Positions 38,600 to 45,615 of a DNA stretch of 45,615 nt are shown here, one piece after another. Numbering within the stretch: the first letter of the stretch is position 1; every line of letters begins with the position of its first letter. The stretch covers positions 1 to 45,615 of the forward strand of contig NZ_RRYH01000033.1 in NCBI RefSeq assembly GCF_004010155.1, read 5' to 3'. This DNA comes from Solirhodobacter olei. GTDB lineage: Bacteria; Pseudomonadota; Alphaproteobacteria; Rhodobacterales; Rhodobacteraceae. Both the position numbers and the translations under genes were made by a program. The notes under the pieces are model-generated. The model saw only the letters and a list, made by a program, of their open reading frames with translations, ran no database searches and was not told where the DNA came from.

Positions 38600-40933
38600 C
38601 TATTCCCCGTAAGGTACCCAGACGGTCTTCACCTCGGTTGCCTGGCGCAGGAACTCGCGGCCCTCGCCCGACGGGCCGGTCCAGTCCCGCGCGCCGCCGA
38701 TCCAGGTGCGCTTGAGGTTCGCGGCGCTCTCGGTCTCGATCAGCTTCGCCAGATCCGCCCCGGCGAAGGACCAGACCGCATCGACGTCGAGATGCCCGGC
38801 CAGCGTCTTCGCCAGCTCCGCCGGATCGCCGGTGACGATGTTGACCACGCCCGCGGGCACATCCGAGGTGTCGAGGACCTGATAGAGGTCCGTCGCCGCC
38901 AGCGGATAGGCCTGCGAGGGCACCAGCACCACCGCGTTGCCCATCGCGATCGCCGGGCCCATCAGCGAGACGAGGCCGAGAAGTGGCGCCTCGTCGGGGC
39001 AGAGGGCGCCGATCACGCCGACCGGCTCGTTCATCGCCAGCGCGACGCCGCGCAGCGGCACCGACTTGGCCGCGCCGTCGAACTTGTCGGCCCAGGCGGC
39101 ATAGGTGAAGAGGCGGCGGATCGCGGCCTCCACCTCCGCCTTGCCGGGCTTGCCGGTCATGGCCTGAAGGCGGGCGGCGAATTCCTCGGCCCGGGCGGAG
39201 AGGTTCTCGGCGATGTAATAGATCACCTGCGCGCGGTTGTGGGCCGGGGCTTTGGCCCAGCCGGAGGCCTTGTGTGCGGCCTCCACCGCGTTGCGGATGT
39301 CCTTGCGGTTGCCGATCCCGGCATGGCCGAGAAGCCTGCCCCTGGCCGACCAGACGGCGCGTGAATAGCCGCCGTCGGGCCGGGCCTGCTTGCCGCCGAT
39401 GTAGAGCTTCGCGGTGCGGTCGAGGCCCGTGGCCTCGGGGTTAGCGGGCTCGGCTACGGGCGCGATCGCCACCGCGGGCTTCGCCTTGCCGGCGGGTTTC
39501 AGATAGGCCAGCAGGCCCTCCCATCCGCCCTCGCGGCCGAACCCGCTTTCGCGGATGCCGCCGAAGCCGGCGGCGGCGTCGAACATGTTGGTGCCGTTCA
39601 CCCAGACCACGCCCGCCTTCACCTTCGGCGCCATGTCGAGCGCGAGGTTCACGTTCTCGGTCCAGACCGAGGCGGCGAGGCCGTAGCGGGTGTTGTTGGC
39701 GAGCTCCACCGCCTCGGCCGGCGTGCGGAAGGTGGTGGAGACGAGGACAGGGCCGAAGATCTCCTCCTGCATCAGGCGCGCGGCGGGGGAGAGGCCGGTT
39801 ATCAGCGTCGGCGGGTAGAAGCAGCCCGAGGGGACGGGCGTGGCGGCGCGGTAGGTCTCGCCTTCCGTATTGGCGTCGACCATGCGGGTGATGGTCTCGA
39901 GCTGGACGGGATCGACCACGGCGCCGATGTCGATGCATTTGTCGAGCGGGTCGCCCATGCGCAGCCCGTCCATCCGGCGCTTCAGCTTCTCGTGGAAGCG
40001 GGGGGCGACGCCCTCCTGAACCAGAAGGCGGGAGCCGGCGCAGCAGACCTGGCCCTGGTTGAACCAGATCGCGTCGACCAGGCCCTCGACGGCCGAGTCC
40101 AGATCGGCATCGTCGAAGACGATGTAGGGGGACTTGCCGCCAAGCTCGAGCGTCAGGGCGATGCCGCGGCCGGCGGTGTCCTGACGGATGCGGCGGCCGA
40201 CCTCGGTCGAGCCGGTGAAGGCGATCTTGTCGACATCTGCGCCCACGAGGGCGGCGCCGGTGCGGCCGTCGCCGGTGACGATGTTCAGCACGCCCTTCGG
40301 CAGGCCGGCTTCGCGCGAGATCTCGGCGAAGAGGAGGGCGGTGAGGGAGGTGTATTCCGCAGGCTTCAGCACCACCGTGTTGCCGGCGGCAAGCGCGGGG
40401 GCCACCTTCCAGGCGAGCATGAGGAGGGGGAAGTTCCACGGGATGATCTGGCCGCAGACGCCCTGCGGTTCCATGCCGGGCTGTTCGGCCTCCAGCAGCT
40501 GGGCGAGGCCGGCGTGATAGTAGAAATGGCGCGCGACGAGGGGGATGTCGATGTCGCGGCTTTCGCGGATCGGCTTGCCGTTGTCGAGCGTTTCCAGCGT
40601 GGCGAAGAGGCGGGAATGCTTCTGGACCAGCCGCGCCAGGGCGTAGAGGTATTTGGCGCGCTCGTGCCCGGCGAGCTTCGCCCATTTCGGCTGGGCGCGG
40701 CGGGCGGCGGCGACGGCGGCGGCGATGTCCCCGCCGGTCGACTGGGTGACCTGGGCCAGCTCCTCGCCCGTGGCGGGGTTCTTCGTGGCGAAGGTCTCGC
40801 CCGGCGCGGCGAAGGCGCCGTTGATGAAGGGGCCGAAGCGGCGGTCGTGCTTGTCCAGCCAGGCCATGGCCTCGGCTGCGGATTCGGGGGCGGGACCGTA
40901 GGACATGGCGTCGAAGATTTCTCGGGTGGTCAT
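38600..40933 (-). CDS. Fused double aldehyde dehydrogenase
   Basis: A 777-residue protein. The first ~490 residues form a complete NAD(P)+-dependent aldehyde dehydrogenase: WNFPLLMLAWK at 166-176, GSTEVGR near 241, general base Glu263 (LELGGK) and nucleophile Cys297 (GQVCCAG). The last ~270 residues repeat the cofactor-binding part only (KLYIGGKQARPDGGY... to GVVNIVTGDPAEL) and lack a catalytic Cys motif, so the second unit is degenerate and probably structural. It starts 3 bases after deoC. It could oxidise acetaldehyde released from deoxyribose phosphate by DeoC. Confidence 0.92.
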   Translation of the reverse strand: MTTREIFDAMSYGPAPESAAEAMAWLDKHDRRFGPFINGAFAAPGETFATKNPATGEELAQVTQSTGGDIAAAVAAARRAQPKWAKLAGHERAKYLYALARLVQKHSRLFATLETLDNGKPIRESRDIDIPLVARHFYYHAGLAQLLEAEQPGMEPQGVCGQIIPWNFPLLMLAWKVAPALAAGNTVVLKPAEYTSLTALLFAEISREAGLPKGVLNIVTGDGRTGAALVGADVDKIAFTGSTEVGRRIRQDTAGRGIALTLELGGKSPYIVFDDADLDSAVEGLVDAIWFNQGQVCCAGSRLLVQEGVAPRFHEKLKRRMDGLRMGDPLDKCIDIGAVVDPVQLETITRMVDANTEGETYRAATPVPSGCFYPPTLITGLSPAARLMQEEIFGPVLVSTTFRTPAEAVELANNTRYGLAASVWTENVNLALDMAPKVKAGVVWVNGTNMFDAAAGFGGIRESGFGREGGWEGLLAYLKPAGKAKPAVAIAPVAEPANPEATGLDRTAKLYIGGKQARPDGGYSRAVWSARGRLLGHAGIGNRKDIRNAVEAAHKASGWAKAPAHNRAQVIYYIAENLSARAEEFAARLQAMTGKPGKAEVEAAIRRLFTYAAWADKFDGAAKSVPLRGVALAMNEPVGVIGALCPDEAPLLGLVSLMGPAIAMGNAVVLVPSQAYPLAATDLYQVLDTSDVPAGVVNIVTGDPAELAKTLAGHLDVDAVWSFAGADLAKLIETESAANLKRTWIGGARDWTGPSGEGREFLRQATEVKTVWVPYGE

Positions 40934-40936
40934 GGC

Positions 40937-41938
40937 TCAGCCCATCGCATGGCGGTTGGCGGCGGAATAGCGGCCGGTGACGTGATGCTCCAGCTGGCGC
41001 TCGATATCGCCCAGAAGCGAGGAGGCGCCGAAGCGGAAGAGGTCCGGCTGAAGCCAGGGGTGTCCCAGCTCGTCCTTCATCAGGGCAAGGTAGGTCAGCG
41101 CGTCCTTGGCCTTGGAGATGCCGCCGGCGGGTTTGTAGCCGACCTTGAAGCCGGTCGCCGCCTCGTAGTCGCGGATCGCGCGGATCATCGTCAGCGAGAC
41201 CGGGAGCGTGGCGTTGACGGATTCCTTGCCGGTGGAGGTCTTGATGAAATCCGCCCCGCCCATCATGCAGACGAGGGAGGCGCGGGCGACGTTCCTCAGC
41301 GTGCCGAGCTCTCCCGTGGCGAGGATCGTCTTCATATGCGCCTCGCCGCAGGCCTCGCGCATGGCGCGGGTCTCGTCGTAGAGGGCCTGCCAGTTCTGGG
41401 TCAGCACGTGCCGGCGGGAGATGACGATGTCGATCTCTCGCGCGCCGGCGCGGACGCTTTCGCCGATCTCGGCGATCCGGGTCTTCAGGGGCGAGAGGCC
41501 GGCGGGAAAGCCGGTGGAGACGGCGGCGACGGGGATATTCGTGCCTTCGAGGGCTGCGACCGCGGTGGGCACCATCTCGTGGTAGACGCAGATGGCTGCG
41601 GTGGTCAGGCCCTCCATCCCGAGCGCCTCCAGCAGGTCGGCGCGGACCGGCTGGCGCGCCTTGGCGCAGAGGCGCTTCACCCGGCCCTCGGTATCGTCGC
41701 CGGAGAGCGTGGTGAGGTCGATCAGGCTGATCGCCTTGCAGAGCCAGGCGGCCTGATAGGCCTTTTTCACCGAGCGCCGGCCGGGCAGCGTGGCCGCGCG
41801 GCGCTCGATCGCCGAGGTGTTGGCCTGGACCGAGGCGACCCAGTCGAGATCGAGCCCGGTGCCGGGGTTCCGGGCATGGGCGAGTTGCGGTAGCTGATGC
41901 GCCGCGGTCTTCGCCGGGCTCAGGCTGTCGGTCTGCAA
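40937..41938 (-). CDS. deoC: Deoxyribose-phosphate aldolase (long form)
   Basis: A 333-residue class I aldolase splitting 2-deoxyribose 5-phosphate into glyceraldehyde 3-phosphate and acetaldehyde. DFIKTSTGKE carries the Schiff-base Lys and VGYKPAGGIS the proton-relay Lys; IDLTTLSGDDTEGRV and EIDIVISRRHVL fit. It is longer than E. coli DeoC (about 260) because of an N-terminal extension. A TTG at 41938, with GGAGG and a 5-base gap, is the best start; the ATG at 41995 has no such site. A RutR-like box lies 64-79 bases upstream. The aldehyde dehydrogenase follows immediately. Confidence 0.93.
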   Translation of the reverse strand: MQTDSLSPAKTAAHQLPQLAHARNPGTGLDLDWVASVQANTSAIERRAATLPGRRSVKKAYQAAWLCKAISLIDLTTLSGDDTEGRVKRLCAKARQPVRADLLEALGMEGLTTAAICVYHEMVPTAVAALEGTNIPVAAVSTGFPAGLSPLKTRIAEIGESVRAGAREIDIVISRRHVLTQNWQALYDETRAMREACGEAHMKTILATGELGTLRNVARASLVCMMGGADFIKTSTGKESVNATLPVSLTMIRAIRDYEAATGFKVGYKPAGGISKAKDALTYLALMKDELGHPWLQPDLFRFGASSLLGDIERQLEHHVTGRYSAANRHAMG

Positions 41939-42001
41939 GGGCTCCTCCCGTCGCAGGGCTGGCGCGACCCTCGCATGGCGGATGGGAGCGCGCAAGGCGT
42001 T

Positions 42002-42017
42002 TTGACCGTTTGGTCAG
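42002..42017. promoter_or_regulatory. RutR-like operator before deoC
   Basis: TTGACCGTTTGGTCAG contains the perfect palindrome TGACC-GTTT-GGTCA and agrees with the RutR consensus TTGACCA-NN-TGGTCAA at 12 of 14 defined positions. RutR is a TetR-type regulator of pyrimidine catabolism. The only start codon facing it is deoC, 64 bases away. Confidence 0.6.
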
Positions 42018-42040
42018 GAATTGCCGGAGGGCGCGGGGGA

Positions 42041-42066
42041 GGGGGCTGGCGCCCCCGCCTGCGGCC
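42041..42066 (-). repeat. GC-rich palindrome of the AAATATCCC repeat family, partial
   Basis: GGGGGC/GCCCCC (42041-42046 with 42051-42056) followed by GCCTGCGGCC matches the right-hand half of copy 2 (28946-28974, inverted). The AAATATCCC half is absent. It abuts the nhaD stop. Confidence 0.4.
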
Positions 42067-43377
42067 TCAGACCGGCTTGAGGAACAGGGGCGCGTTGACC
42101 AGCATGTGGACGGCGATCGCCGCGGCATAGCCGAGCGCGATGGCCCAGGCCCATTTCATGTGGCTCATGAAGGTATAGGTGCCGCGCGCCTGGCCCATCA
42201 GCGCCACCCCGGCGGCCGAGCCGATGGAGAGGATCGAGCCGCCGGTGCCGGCGGTCAGCGTGATCATCAGCCACTGGCCATGCGACATGGCCGGGTCCAT
42301 CGTGAGCACCGCGAACATCAGCGGGATGTTGTCGACGATGGAGGACAGCACGCCGATGATCGTGTTGGCGGCCGTCGGGCCGAGGCCGGCGTAGAGCACC
42401 TGCGAGCTGAGCGCGAGATAGCCCAGCACGCCGAGCCCGCCGACCGCAAAGATGATGCCGAAGAAGAACAAGAGCGTGTCCCATTCGACCCGCGCGACCT
42501 GGGCGAAGCTGTCGAGGACCATGTCGGCGTCGTCGCGCCGCTTGCCGCGGATCTGCAGGTAGTAGGACCAGATCTGCAGGTAACCAAGGCCGGTCATCAT
42601 GCCGACGGCCGGGGGGAGGGAGAGGAAGTTCTTGTAGCAGACCGCCGTCACGATGGTCGCGGCGAAGAGCAGGATCACGCCCTGCGCCCCGGGTTTCAGG
42701 CGCACGCGTTCCGCCGCCGGTTCCGGCCGGGTCTTCGGCAGGGCGAAGGACATGATCAGCGCCGGCACCAGCCAGTTCACCAGCGAGGGCAGGAAGAGGT
42801 CGAAGAACTGGGTGAAGTCGAGCTTACCCTTCTGCCAGACCATCAGCGTGGTGATGTCGCCGAAGGGTGAGAAGGCGCCACCTGCATTGGCCGCGACGAC
42901 GATGGAGATGCAGCCGATCGTCACGAAGCGGGTGGAGCGCCGGCCCACCGTCACCACCACCGCGCCCATGATCAGCGCCGTGGTCAGGTTGTCGAGCATG
43001 GAGGAGAGGAAGAAGGCGAGGATCCCGGTCAGCCAGAAAAGCTGGCGGTAGCTGAGGCCGAGGGCCACCAGCTTGGCGCGCAGCACGTCGAAGACGCGGC
43101 GCTCCTCCAGCGTGTTGACGTAGGTGATCGCGACGAGGAGGAAGAGGAACAGCTCGCCGTATTCCTCGATCACGCCGGTCGCCTCGGCATGGAGGTCCGC
43201 CTGGTGGCCGGCCATGGCATAGGCGACCCCGATCAGCCCCCAGATCAGCCCCGCCGCCATCAGCACCGGCTTCGACTTCCGCATCTGGGTGCTTTCCTCG
43301 AAGATCACGAGGATATAGGCGCCCACGAAGATCACCAGTGACAGCAGGCCTGCCCAGTGGCCGGTCAGATCGAGCAT
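42067..43377 (-). CDS. nhaD: NhaD-type sodium:proton antiporter
   Basis: A 436-residue membrane protein with about 12 transmembrane segments. FLSSMLDNLTTALIMGAVVV and ANAGGAFSPFGDITTLMVWQKGK are the conserved NhaD ion-site regions (Asp, Thr and the SPxGDxTTLM motif), followed by SSIVDNIPLMFAVLTM and GTGGSILSIGSAAGVALMG. It exports Na+ (or Li+) for H+ at alkaline pH. The ATG at 43377 has GGGAGGG upstream. Monocistronic; the 110 bases upstream contain no recognisable operator. Confidence 0.93.
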   Translation of the reverse strand: MLDLTGHWAGLLSLVIFVGAYILVIFEESTQMRKSKPVLMAAGLIWGLIGVAYAMAGHQADLHAEATGVIEEYGELFLFLLVAITYVNTLEERRVFDVLRAKLVALGLSYRQLFWLTGILAFFLSSMLDNLTTALIMGAVVVTVGRRSTRFVTIGCISIVVAANAGGAFSPFGDITTLMVWQKGKLDFTQFFDLFLPSLVNWLVPALIMSFALPKTRPEPAAERVRLKPGAQGVILLFAATIVTAVCYKNFLSLPPAVGMMTGLGYLQIWSYYLQIRGKRRDDADMVLDSFAQVARVEWDTLLFFFGIIFAVGGLGVLGYLALSSQVLYAGLGPTAANTIIGVLSSIVDNIPLMFAVLTMDPAMSHGQWLMITLTAGTGGSILSIGSAAGVALMGQARGTYTFMSHMKWAWAIALGYAAAIAVHMLVNAPLFLKPV

Positions 43378-43487
43378 GTAGTCCCTCCCCTTGGTCGTGC
43401 CTTCGCTTACACCACGGGGGCGGGAAGTCACAGGCCCTTTGGCCGGCCTGGCGCTGTCGGCGTGCGGGGGCGCGGGGGGAGGTGGGC

Positions 43488-44726
43488 TCAGCCCTCCTTC
43501 AGGAAGGCGTTCTGGTCGACAAGGTAGCGCTGCGAGAGCGGGATCGAGGCGGCGCCGAGCGAGCGGGCCTGGGCGCCGACGCTGCCCTCGCGGATCGGGG
43601 GCGGCTCGATCCCCGCGACATCGAGCCGGGCAAGCGCCCTGCGGGTGCGCTCGACCAGCCTTGCGCGCACCTCGGGCGGCATCCAGCCGTCGATCAGCGC
43701 GGCCTCGACATCGACGACGCTCGCGGCAGCCAGCGTGGCGTGGGCGAGGCCGGCGGCGACCTCGGTCAGCCAGCGGTCGAGGATCGCCTCGGGCATGGTC
43801 CAGTCGGGCGGCGTGTCCCAGAGCGCGTCCGAGGAGAGGCCGGCCTCGGACAGGTAGGTTTCGAGCGAGGCCATGGAGGCGACCGAGATCAGCTGGCGCA
43901 TCGCCCCGTCCGGCCCGGGCACCGGCATGGAGCCGAGCGCGCCGGCGTTGCCGGTCCGCCCGGTGAACAGCTGGCCGTTCAGCACCAGCCCGCCGCCGAT
44001 GAAATAGGCGATGAAGAAGTAGAGGAAATCCTTCGGCCGCTCGCCGGTACCGAAGACAAGCTCCGCCCCGCAGGCGGCGGTGGCGTCGTTGCGGACATAG
44101 ACCGGCACGGGAGAGAAGGCGGCGATCTCGGCCTGGATGTCGCGGTTGCGCCAGTCGTCCATCTCGGCCTGGGGCGCGCCGAGGTATTGGGCCCAGTTCC
44201 AGAGCTGGAACGGCATGGCGATGCCGAGCCCGCCGACGCGGGCGCGCAGCGGCGGCGGCAGCGCCGCGATCATCTCCGGCAGGGCGCGGGCGACGAAATC
44301 CACCACCGCGTCATGGGTCGGGTAGCGGTAGGTCTGGCGGCGCTGGGCGGTGATGCGGCCGAGGAAGTCGGTCAGCACCAGGTCGACGCTGCGCCGGCCG
44401 ATCTTCAGCCCGAAGAAGAAGGCGCCCTCGGGATTGAGCGACATCGGCACCGAGGGCTGGCCGATGCGGCCGCGCACCGGCTCGCCCCGGATCAGGAGGC
44501 CGTCGGCCTCCAGCGCGCGCATGATGACCGAGACGGTCTGCGCGGAAAGCCCGGTGATGCGGGCGATGTCGGATTTGGCAAGCGCGCCCTGGCGGCGGAG
44601 GATAGAGAGCACCAGCCGCTCGTTATGCGCGCGGATGCCGGCCTGGTTGGAGCCGCGCAGGCCGCCCTCGGCGGGGCGCTCGGAGGCCGATGGGGAAAGG
44701 GGCGTGGGCTCTGTCGCCGGCATCAT
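43488..44726 (-). CDS. ROK family sugar repressor
   Basis: A 412-residue ROK protein: an N-terminal winged helix (about 30-95, VLSILRRQGALAKSDIARITGLSAQTVSVIMRALEADGLL) and a sugar-kinase-like ligand domain. The zinc motif C-x-C-G-x2-G-C of classic ROK kinases is not present, so it is a regulator rather than an active kinase. It is coupled to the RbsD/FucU gene (4-base overlap) and divergent from an FrcB-like sugar-binding protein. An AT-rich palindrome lies between the two promoters, its likely operator. Sinorhizobium frcR has the same relation to frcBCAK. Confidence 0.9.
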   Translation of the reverse strand: MMPATEPTPLSPSASERPAEGGLRGSNQAGIRAHNERLVLSILRRQGALAKSDIARITGLSAQTVSVIMRALEADGLLIRGEPVRGRIGQPSVPMSLNPEGAFFFGLKIGRRSVDLVLTDFLGRITAQRRQTYRYPTHDAVVDFVARALPEMIAALPPPLRARVGGLGIAMPFQLWNWAQYLGAPQAEMDDWRNRDIQAEIAAFSPVPVYVRNDATAACGAELVFGTGERPKDFLYFFIAYFIGGGLVLNGQLFTGRTGNAGALGSMPVPGPDGAMRQLISVASMASLETYLSEAGLSSDALWDTPPDWTMPEAILDRWLTEVAAGLAHATLAAASVVDVEAALIDGWMPPEVRARLVERTRRALARLDVAGIEPPPIREGSVGAQARSLGAASIPLSQRYLVDQNAFLKEG

Positions 44727-45172
44727 GCGCTTTCGGGTTCGCCGGGCGGCAGGATCACGCCCTTGCGGAGGATGACATTGGCGAACAGGGCCGGTTCGCT
44801 GGTCGCGACGACTGTATGCGCGGCGCGGATGCGGGGGTAAAGGGCCTCGCCGGAGAGCGGCGTGACGGCGAAGCCCGGGGCGCGGGCGGCGCAGCAGCGG
44901 TCGATCTCGGCATGAATGGGGGCGGCGCGGGCGGGGTCGCCCTGGTCCGAGGCGCGGAAGATCGCCCGGTCCACGGCGCGGTCGAGCGGCAGTACCTGAA
45001 GCACCGCCTCCAGCACCGGCAGCAGCCGGTGGCCGTCGGCGCGGATCAGGCGGCGGGCGTGTTCCTGCGCGGGATAGTTGCCATCCACGATCGCGATCTC
45101 GTCGCCGTGGCCCATGGCGCGCAGCGTATAGAGCAGGTCGGGGCCGAGCAGCGCAGGCAATCCGATCAGCAT
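44723..45172 (-). CDS. RbsD/FucU family sugar mutarotase
   Basis: A 149-residue decameric mutarotase, interconverting anomers of fucose, ribose or a related sugar. MLIGLPALLGPDLLYTLRAMGHGDEIAIVDGNYPA carries the catalytic His in M-G-H-G-D. It would supply the anomer that enters catabolism after uptake. The ATG at 45172 follows a GGGGA; the upstream open frame is noncoding. It is the first gene of a two-gene unit with the ROK repressor. Confidence 0.9.
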   Translation of the reverse strand: MLIGLPALLGPDLLYTLRAMGHGDEIAIVDGNYPAQEHARRLIRADGHRLLPVLEAVLQVLPLDRAVDRAIFRASDQGDPARAAPIHAEIDRCCAARAPGFAVTPLSGEALYPRIRAAHTVVATSEPALFANVILRKGVILPPGEPESA

Positions 45173-45332
45173 GCTGGTGTTCCCCTGCCTCCCGCGGGGG
45201 CGCCGGGGCAGAGGGCGGCCCCCGCCGCGCGCTGCGCGGGGCAGCGGTACGGCCTGGGCGGTTTCGCCATCTCCTCCCGGCGCGGGTTGCGTCCCGCCCC
45301 GCCTGGCCCCGCGACGCCGGGACCCTGTGGGA

Positions 45333-45361
45333 AGACTGTGCGGGATTGGGCGGACTGTCAA
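45333..45361 (-). promoter_or_regulatory. Promoter of the FucU-ROK operon
   Basis: On the minus strand a consensus -35 TTGACA (45361-45356) is followed after 17 bases by a weak -10 CAGTCT (45338-45333). Confidence 0.5.
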
Positions 45362-45362
45362 T

Positions 45363-45383
45363 AATAAATCAGAGTGATTTATT
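45363..45383. promoter_or_regulatory. Perfect palindrome, likely ROK operator
   Basis: Arms AATAAATCA (45363-45371) and TGATTTATT (45375-45383) are perfect inverted repeats separated by GAG. It lies 1 base from the minus-strand -35 and 4 bases from the plus-strand -35, so one bound dimer could control both operons. AT-rich palindromes of this type are bound by ROK repressors. Confidence 0.8.
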
Positions 45384-45387
45384 TAGA

Positions 45388-45416
45388 TTGACGGGTTTGA
45401 CCGAATCGGCTTACCT
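45388..45416 (+). promoter_or_regulatory. Promoter of the sugar ABC transporter operon
   Basis: TTGACG (45388-45393), 17-base spacer, TTACCT (45411-45416), about 90 bases before the GTG start at 45506. This is a good housekeeping sigma promoter. Confidence 0.6.
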
Positions 45417-45505
45417 GCCAGTATCGCGGGAGGGGAATGCGTTCTGCCCGCGACCAAAATGCCGGGGACCCGAGGGTGGCCCGGCCTGACCTTGGGAGGA
45501 CTATC

Positions 45506-45615
45506 GTGACGAAATTCACCACCAGCGCGCTGATGGGCGCGACGGCGATCGCGCTTATGTCGGCCGCGCCTGCGATGGCGGCGCCCGTGAAGGCCTGCCT
45601 GATCACCAAGACCGA
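45506..45615 (+). CDS. Sugar ABC transporter binding protein, N-terminal part (3' end outside window)
   Basis: Only the first 36 residues are seen. GTG start at 45506 with GGGAGGA 5 bases upstream. A signal peptide (MTKFTTSALMGATAIALMSAAPAMA, cleavage expected after Ala25) leads into APVKACLITKT, the N-terminus of FrcB/RbsB-type binding proteins. Together with the divergent ROK repressor and RbsD/FucU mutarotase this indicates a ribose/fructose/fucose-type importer, most like FrcB of Sinorhizobium. The sugar cannot be named from this fragment. Confidence 0.8.
   Translation, partial: MTKFTTSALMGATAIALMSAAPAMAAPVKACLITKT

Noticed and set aside
39441-42128. 895-codon minus-strand open frame over deoC and the aldehyde dehydrogenase
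   Set aside because: Arg/Pro/His-rich shadow of two recognised genes in another frame.
1-45615. tRNA, rRNA, CRISPR, transposase, integrase or phage genes
   Set aside because: None seen: no cloverleaf-like segment in the gaps, no regularly spaced long repeats with unique spacers, and no mobile-element protein motif on either strand.

Overview
The window is high-GC DNA from an alphaproteobacterium, almost certainly a member of the Rhodobacteraceae (Rhodobacter, Cereibacter or a close relative). The pointers are a Rhodobacter-type porin, a MipZ division-site ATPase, a fused double aldehyde dehydrogenase behind deoC, a rpsP-rimM-trmD-rplS ribosome operon with a chorismate mutase beside it, and FnrL/CtrA/RutR-like DNA sites. 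Coding density is high. I see no tRNA, rRNA, CRISPR array, insertion sequence or prophage gene, so this looks like ordinary chromosome with a few accessory insertions.

Layout, left to right. 1-10 kb: 3' end of a porin, a YggS PLP protein, an L,D-transpeptidase translationally coupled to a long RibA, a stand-alone OmpR-family response regulator, two tandem homologous small-RNA units, an MFS exporter, exonuclease III, two paralogous secreted proteins of unknown function, and a CnoX-like thioredoxin/TPR protein followed by a Lon-substrate-domain protein and a Trm112-like protein. 10-16.5 kb (minus strand): a binding-protein ABC importer (binding protein, two permeases, ATPase), galE, and mipZ. 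16.8-24.5 kb (minus strand): ffh, four overlapping GNAT acetyltransferases, chorismate mutase, rpsP, rimM, a small membrane protein, trmD, rplS and rpmE. 24-28 kb: small enzymes, an SMR exporter, a glycosyltransferase-like protein and iolG.

28-34 kb (minus strand): a complete hydrogenase maturation set hypF-hypA-hypB-hypC-hypD-hypE without hydrogenase structural genes. A TTGA-N6-TCAT box in front of hypA is placed so that transcription would start just inside hypA. 34-37 kb: cueR-copA copper resistance with a textbook 19-bp-spacer MerR-type promoter. 37-45.6 kb: argE, a deoC-aldehyde dehydrogenase operon with a RutR-like box, nhaD, and a ROK repressor/FucU operon divergent from a sugar ABC transporter (start of an FrcB-like binding protein), with a perfect 9-bp-arm palindrome between the two promoters.

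The most unusual signals are outside the genes: (i) two tandem copies of a structured anti-Shine-Dalgarno small RNA at 3.8-4.15 kb; (ii) arrays of 11-bp direct repeats with the same GCACCG core at two distant loci (20.1 and 38.3 kb), plus a different 11-bp array at 6.4 kb, all with the spacing used by OmpR/PhoB-family regulators; (iii) a family of AAATATCCC-GGGGG intergenic palindromes; (iv) several operators readable directly from the sequence (CueR, RutR, IolR, ROK, FnrL, CtrA types). Function assignments come from reading protein motifs by eye; no database search was run.
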